Shown here in pieces: positions 61,302 through 64,000 of a stretch of 64,000 nucleotides of DNA. A program made the position numbers and the translations under genes. Source of the DNA: Pedobacter suwonensis (lineage in GTDB: Bacteria > Bacteroidota > Bacteroidia > Sphingobacteriales > Sphingobacteriaceae). Numbering within the stretch: position 1 is the first letter of the stretch; each line of letters opens with the position of its first letter. Under the pieces are notes generated by a model, which saw only the letters and a list, made by a program, of their open reading frames with translations, was not told where the DNA came from and did not search any database. The stretch is taken from assembly GCF_900111825.1 (NCBI RefSeq), contig NZ_FOJM01000013.1:118133-182132 (forward strand), in the 5' to 3' direction.

Positions 61302-63758
61302 ATGAGATTGCTATCCATTTGTTTTTGCTGTTTATTGATATCGCTAAATGCTATTGCCCAAAATGCGACAGTTAAAGGCATAGTTACATCAAATGGCGAA
61401 GTTCTGGAAAATATCACCATTAAAGTTTCAGGTAGTAAAAGTTCAACAAAATCAAACCATACAGGAAGTTATGTATTAAGAGAAGTTCCTTACGGTATTT
61501 GTGATCTGGTGTTTTCTGGCATTGGTTATCAGACTCAAACAGTCAGGGTAAGCTTGAAAGCAGATACTGTTACGGTTAATGCCGATTTGTTAAGCCTGGC
61601 TGCCAACTTAAACGATGTAGTCATTACCGGGGTAAACCGGGCCACACAACTACGGAAAAGCCCGGTACCCATTGCTGTACTTTCCAGAAAAACAATGGAC
61701 CAAAACGTAAATACCAATTTAATAGATGCTATTGTGAAAGGCGTGCCGGGTATTACAGCAGTTACTACCGGCCCAAACGTTTCTAAACCATTTATCAGGG
61801 GCTTAGGCTATAATCGCGTGCTAACTTTGTATGATGGTTTGAGGCAGGAGGGACAGCAGTGGGGCGACGAACATGGAATTGAAGTAGATGAATACGCCAT
61901 TACCAGGGTAGAGGTGGTAAAAGGTCCGGCCAGTTTAACCTATGGGTCCGATGCTTTAGCTGGTGTAATTAATATGATCCCCTACACGCCTGGTTTTGAA
62001 AACGGGAAGTTAAAAGGCGATTTTACCGCAAATTATCAAAGCAATAACGGAATGATTGGTTCATCAGTAGGGCTGGCTTACGTCAGAAATGATTGGAAAT
62101 ATACCTTTAGGGCTACGGGAAAAACGGCACATAATTACCGGAATAAGATTGATGGATTGGTGTATGGAACCGCTTTTAGAGAGTACAATCTATCTGCCAG
62201 TGCCAGGTTAGATAAAAGCTGGGGTTTCTCTAAAACAGCCGTTACCTATTACGATAATGTAATGGAAATTCCCGACGGCAGTAGAGATTCTTTATCAAGA
62301 AGATTTACCAGGCAGGTGTTGGATGACGGAGACGATATCAAAAACAGGCCTGTTGTGGCAAAACACCATCTGAATACCTATGTCATTAACCCTTTACATC
62401 AACACATTCAACACTTCCGTTTTTATAACACGAGTCAGTTCAAATTCGGAACCAGTGATTTAAATGTATTGGTTGGCGGCCAACAGAGTGTAAGAAGAGA
62501 ATATAATCATCCTACAAGGCCAAATCAGCCCGGGCTTTACGTGGTACTAAACACTTTTAATTATGATCTTAAGTACAACCTGCCCGGTTTTGCAGGTATA
62601 GAAAGTACTGTTGGACTAAATGGCATGTACCAGGTTAACAAGAGTAAGGACGCTACCGATTTTCCAATCCCGGATTATAACTTCTTTGATATTGGTGCAT
62701 TCTATTTTGCAAAAAAATCAATGGGTAAGGTAGATGTTTCAGGAGGAATCAGGATCGACAGGAGAAACATCAATTGGGATGATTTCTATGTGGGTACTAA
62801 CATGCTAACGGGTTTTGATAAACGGGTAAGTGCTGGCGACCTAACTGGAAAACTGCAATTTCCATCTTTTACTAAAAATTATTATGGTTTATCTGGAAGT
62901 CTGGGCTTAACTTACAACATTTCAGAAAGGTTTTTGGTTAAGGCCAACATTGCCAGGGGTTACCGGGCTCCAAACATTACAGAAATCGGTTCCAACGGAC
63001 TGGATCCGGGTGCGCACATTGTATATTTAGGGAACAGGACATTTAAACCAGAATTTAACCTTCAGCAAGATCTTGGTATGATCGCCTATTTAAAAGATGC
63101 CGATATCAGCCTGGAACTGTTTAATAACCATATCCAAAACTACATTTATCAATCACGCTTAACCGATGCCAATGGGAATCCGGTGGTTATTGTTCCGGGA
63201 AACCTCACTTATCAATACCAGCAATCAAAAGCCAGGCTATACGGTGCGGAAATTTCTATCAATCTGCATCCCAACGCTTTAAAATGGCTAAGTTTCAATA
63301 ATAGTTTAGCTTATACGGTAGGATTGAATCAAAACCGGGAACTATTGGATCAGTATGGTGATGAGGCCAGATACCTGCCTTTTATTCCGCCTTTGCAGGT
63401 GAGAACGGAAATGAAGGCAACCGCTCAAAAACCTATAGGCATTTTTGATAAGCCTTACATTAAAGTTGATGCTGCCTTTTTCGCCGATCAGGACAAATTT
63501 TATGCGCTTGACAATACAGAAAGCTTTACGGCAGGCTATACCTTAATTAACGGCGGGATCGGATCAACGCTGATAACAAAAAAAGGAAAAACCATCTGTG
63601 ATATATTTCTTCAGGCCGATAATATTTTTAATGTGGCTTATCAGTCTAATTTAAACCGATTGAAGTATTTTGAATATTATAACAGCTCGCCCAACGTCCG
63701 GTCGGGGATTTACAATATGGGCAGGAATTTGAGTTTTAAAATGATAATTCCACTTTAA
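61302..63758 (+). CDS. TonB-dependent outer-membrane receptor with CarboxypepD_reg-like domain
   Basis: An 818-residue receptor without a SusD partner. Signal peptide (MRLLSICFCCLLISLNAIAQ), CarboxypepD_reg-like module at about 22-100 (VKGIVTSNGEVLENITIKVSG), plug at about 105-225 with FIRGLGYNRVLTLYDGLRQEG, WGDEHGIEVDEY, and VEVVKGPASLTYGSDALAGVIN, then a 22-strand barrel ending MGRNLSFKMIIPL. There is no STN domain, so it does not signal to a sigma factor. The plug motif with Asp, Glu and His and the operator-like palindrome fit a metal or metal-chelate ligand, but this is inference. Confidence 0.93.
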   Translation: MRLLSICFCCLLISLNAIAQNATVKGIVTSNGEVLENITIKVSGSKSSTKSNHTGSYVLREVPYGICDLVFSGIGYQTQTVRVSLKADTVTVNADLLSLAANLNDVVITGVNRATQLRKSPVPIAVLSRKTMDQNVNTNLIDAIVKGVPGITAVTTGPNVSKPFIRGLGYNRVLTLYDGLRQEGQQWGDEHGIEVDEYAITRVEVVKGPASLTYGSDALAGVINMIPYTPGFENGKLKGDFTANYQSNNGMIGSSVGLAYVRNDWKYTFRATGKTAHNYRNKIDGLVYGTAFREYNLSASARLDKSWGFSKTAVTYYDNVMEIPDGSRDSLSRRFTRQVLDDGDDIKNRPVVAKHHLNTYVINPLHQHIQHFRFYNTSQFKFGTSDLNVLVGGQQSVRREYNHPTRPNQPGLYVVLNTFNYDLKYNLPGFAGIESTVGLNGMYQVNKSKDATDFPIPDYNFFDIGAFYFAKKSMGKVDVSGGIRIDRRNINWDDFYVGTNMLTGFDKRVSAGDLTGKLQFPSFTKNYYGLSGSLGLTYNISERFLVKANIARGYRAPNITEIGSNGLDPGAHIVYLGNRTFKPEFNLQQDLGMIAYLKDADISLELFNNHIQNYIYQSRLTDANGNPVVIVPGNLTYQYQQSKARLYGAEISINLHPNALKWLSFNNSLAYTVGLNQNRELLDQYGDEARYLPFIPPLQVRTEMKATAQKPIGIFDKPYIKVDAAFFADQDKFYALDNTESFTAGYTLINGGIGSTLITKKGKTICDIFLQADNIFNVAYQSNLNRLKYFEYYNSSPNVRSGIYNMGRNLSFKMIIPL

Positions 63759-63799
63759 GAGTTAAAAAAAATGCTTTTGCCGCAGATCAATAGATTTAC

Positions 63800-63975
63800 C
63801 GCATTTCTGTTATCCGTTATTGCGAGGAGGAACGACGAAGCAATCTTTTTAATTGAAGATATGTTATATGAAATGAGCGTTTGTGGTACTTGGAGGCCGC
63901 TAGTCCCGCTTTTCATTTCAATTCCTCTCCCGATTGAAAAAATCGGGATGCGGGCTTTACATTGCAATCGGGTTT
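63800..63975. repeat. Repeat-like intergenic DNA at the window end
   Basis: The stretch contains ATTGCGAGGAGGAACGACG followed later by CCGCTAGTCCCGC and the hairpin CCCGATT-GAAAA-AATCGGG (about 63931-63949), then GATGCGGGC and GCAATCGGGTTT. This composition is unlike the neighbouring genes and recalls dispersed GC-rich repeat units seen at many sites in Sphingobacteriaceae. The two open frames across it are not credible. Confidence 0.45.
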
Positions 63976-64000
63976 AAGAACAAAGGTTTCTGCGCCCCTG

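Noticed and set aside
63771..63977. Short frames at the right end of the window
   Set aside because: They cross GC-rich repeat-like DNA on both strands and have no start context or family resemblance.

Overview
The window looks like a chromosomal segment of a member of the Bacteroidota, most likely Sphingobacteriaceae (Pedobacter-like). Reasons seen in the sequence: a SusC/SusD pair with its own ECF sigma/FecR regulators, TonB receptors with CarboxypepD-reg-like N-termini, signal peptides ending in NAQ/TAQ, GIN-domain and DUF3347 proteins, moderate-to-low GC, and repeated -7 boxes of the TAnnTTTG type. Species assignment is inference. No rRNA, tRNA, CRISPR array, phage or insertion sequence was recognised. 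Layout: 0.25-9.3 kb holds a cytoplasmic alpha-amylase, a guanine deaminase and a DNA-damage block in which imuA-imuB-dnaE2 runs leftward and an unknown gene plus alkB runs rightward from a shared control region carrying two copies of one inverted repeat. 9.4-18 kb holds an MFS exporter, two membrane proteins of unknown role flanking a decayed LysM/NlpC hydrolase gene, a diadenylate cyclase-histidine kinase pair and an ABC-F ATPase. 18.3-21.7 kb holds a GIN-domain protein, a Nfu-type Fe-S protein and purB. The most notable part is 21.9-25.1 kb. Four paralogous Asp/Thr/Val-rich small lipoprotein genes lie divergent from an ECF sigma factor gene, which is followed by one protein that joins an anti-sigma-like cytoplasmic domain, a transmembrane helix and a trypsin/HtrA-like periplasmic protease. 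All four lipoprotein genes and the sigma gene itself are preceded by the same bipartite promoter, GGGTTAC-N16-(T/C)ATTAA (17 bases in one copy). This looks like a complete, self-amplifying envelope-stress circuit with its target genes beside it. 25-31 kb holds a peroxiredoxin, a cold-shock protein and three exported hydrolases (HExxH metalloprotease, M23 peptidase, class C beta-lactamase-like). 30.9-40.8 kb is a compact operon: ECF sigma, FecR, SusC, SusD, a large zinc metalloprotease and a DUF3347 protein, suggesting uptake of peptide- or metal-containing ligands. 41-49.7 kb holds accessory enzymes and regulators: Crp/Fnr with an HXXEE membrane protein, a GNAT-NTF2 fusion, a 47-residue protein with a DJ-1/PfpI protein, an AraC regulator with a TetX-like flavin monooxygenase, a surface alpha/beta hydrolase, and a stress-type SDR. 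50-55.6 kb holds two L,D-transpeptidases tail to tail and three glycosyltransferases. 55.8-61 kb holds small proteins (DUF3253, single receiver, HEAT-repeat, DUF1826, DUF92, MaoC). The window ends with a TonB receptor whose promoter overlaps a metal-regulator-like palindrome. Five different intergenic palindromic or repeat-like elements (near 1.85, 18.2, 21.85, 49.8 and 63.8 kb) resemble dispersed elements common in this group.
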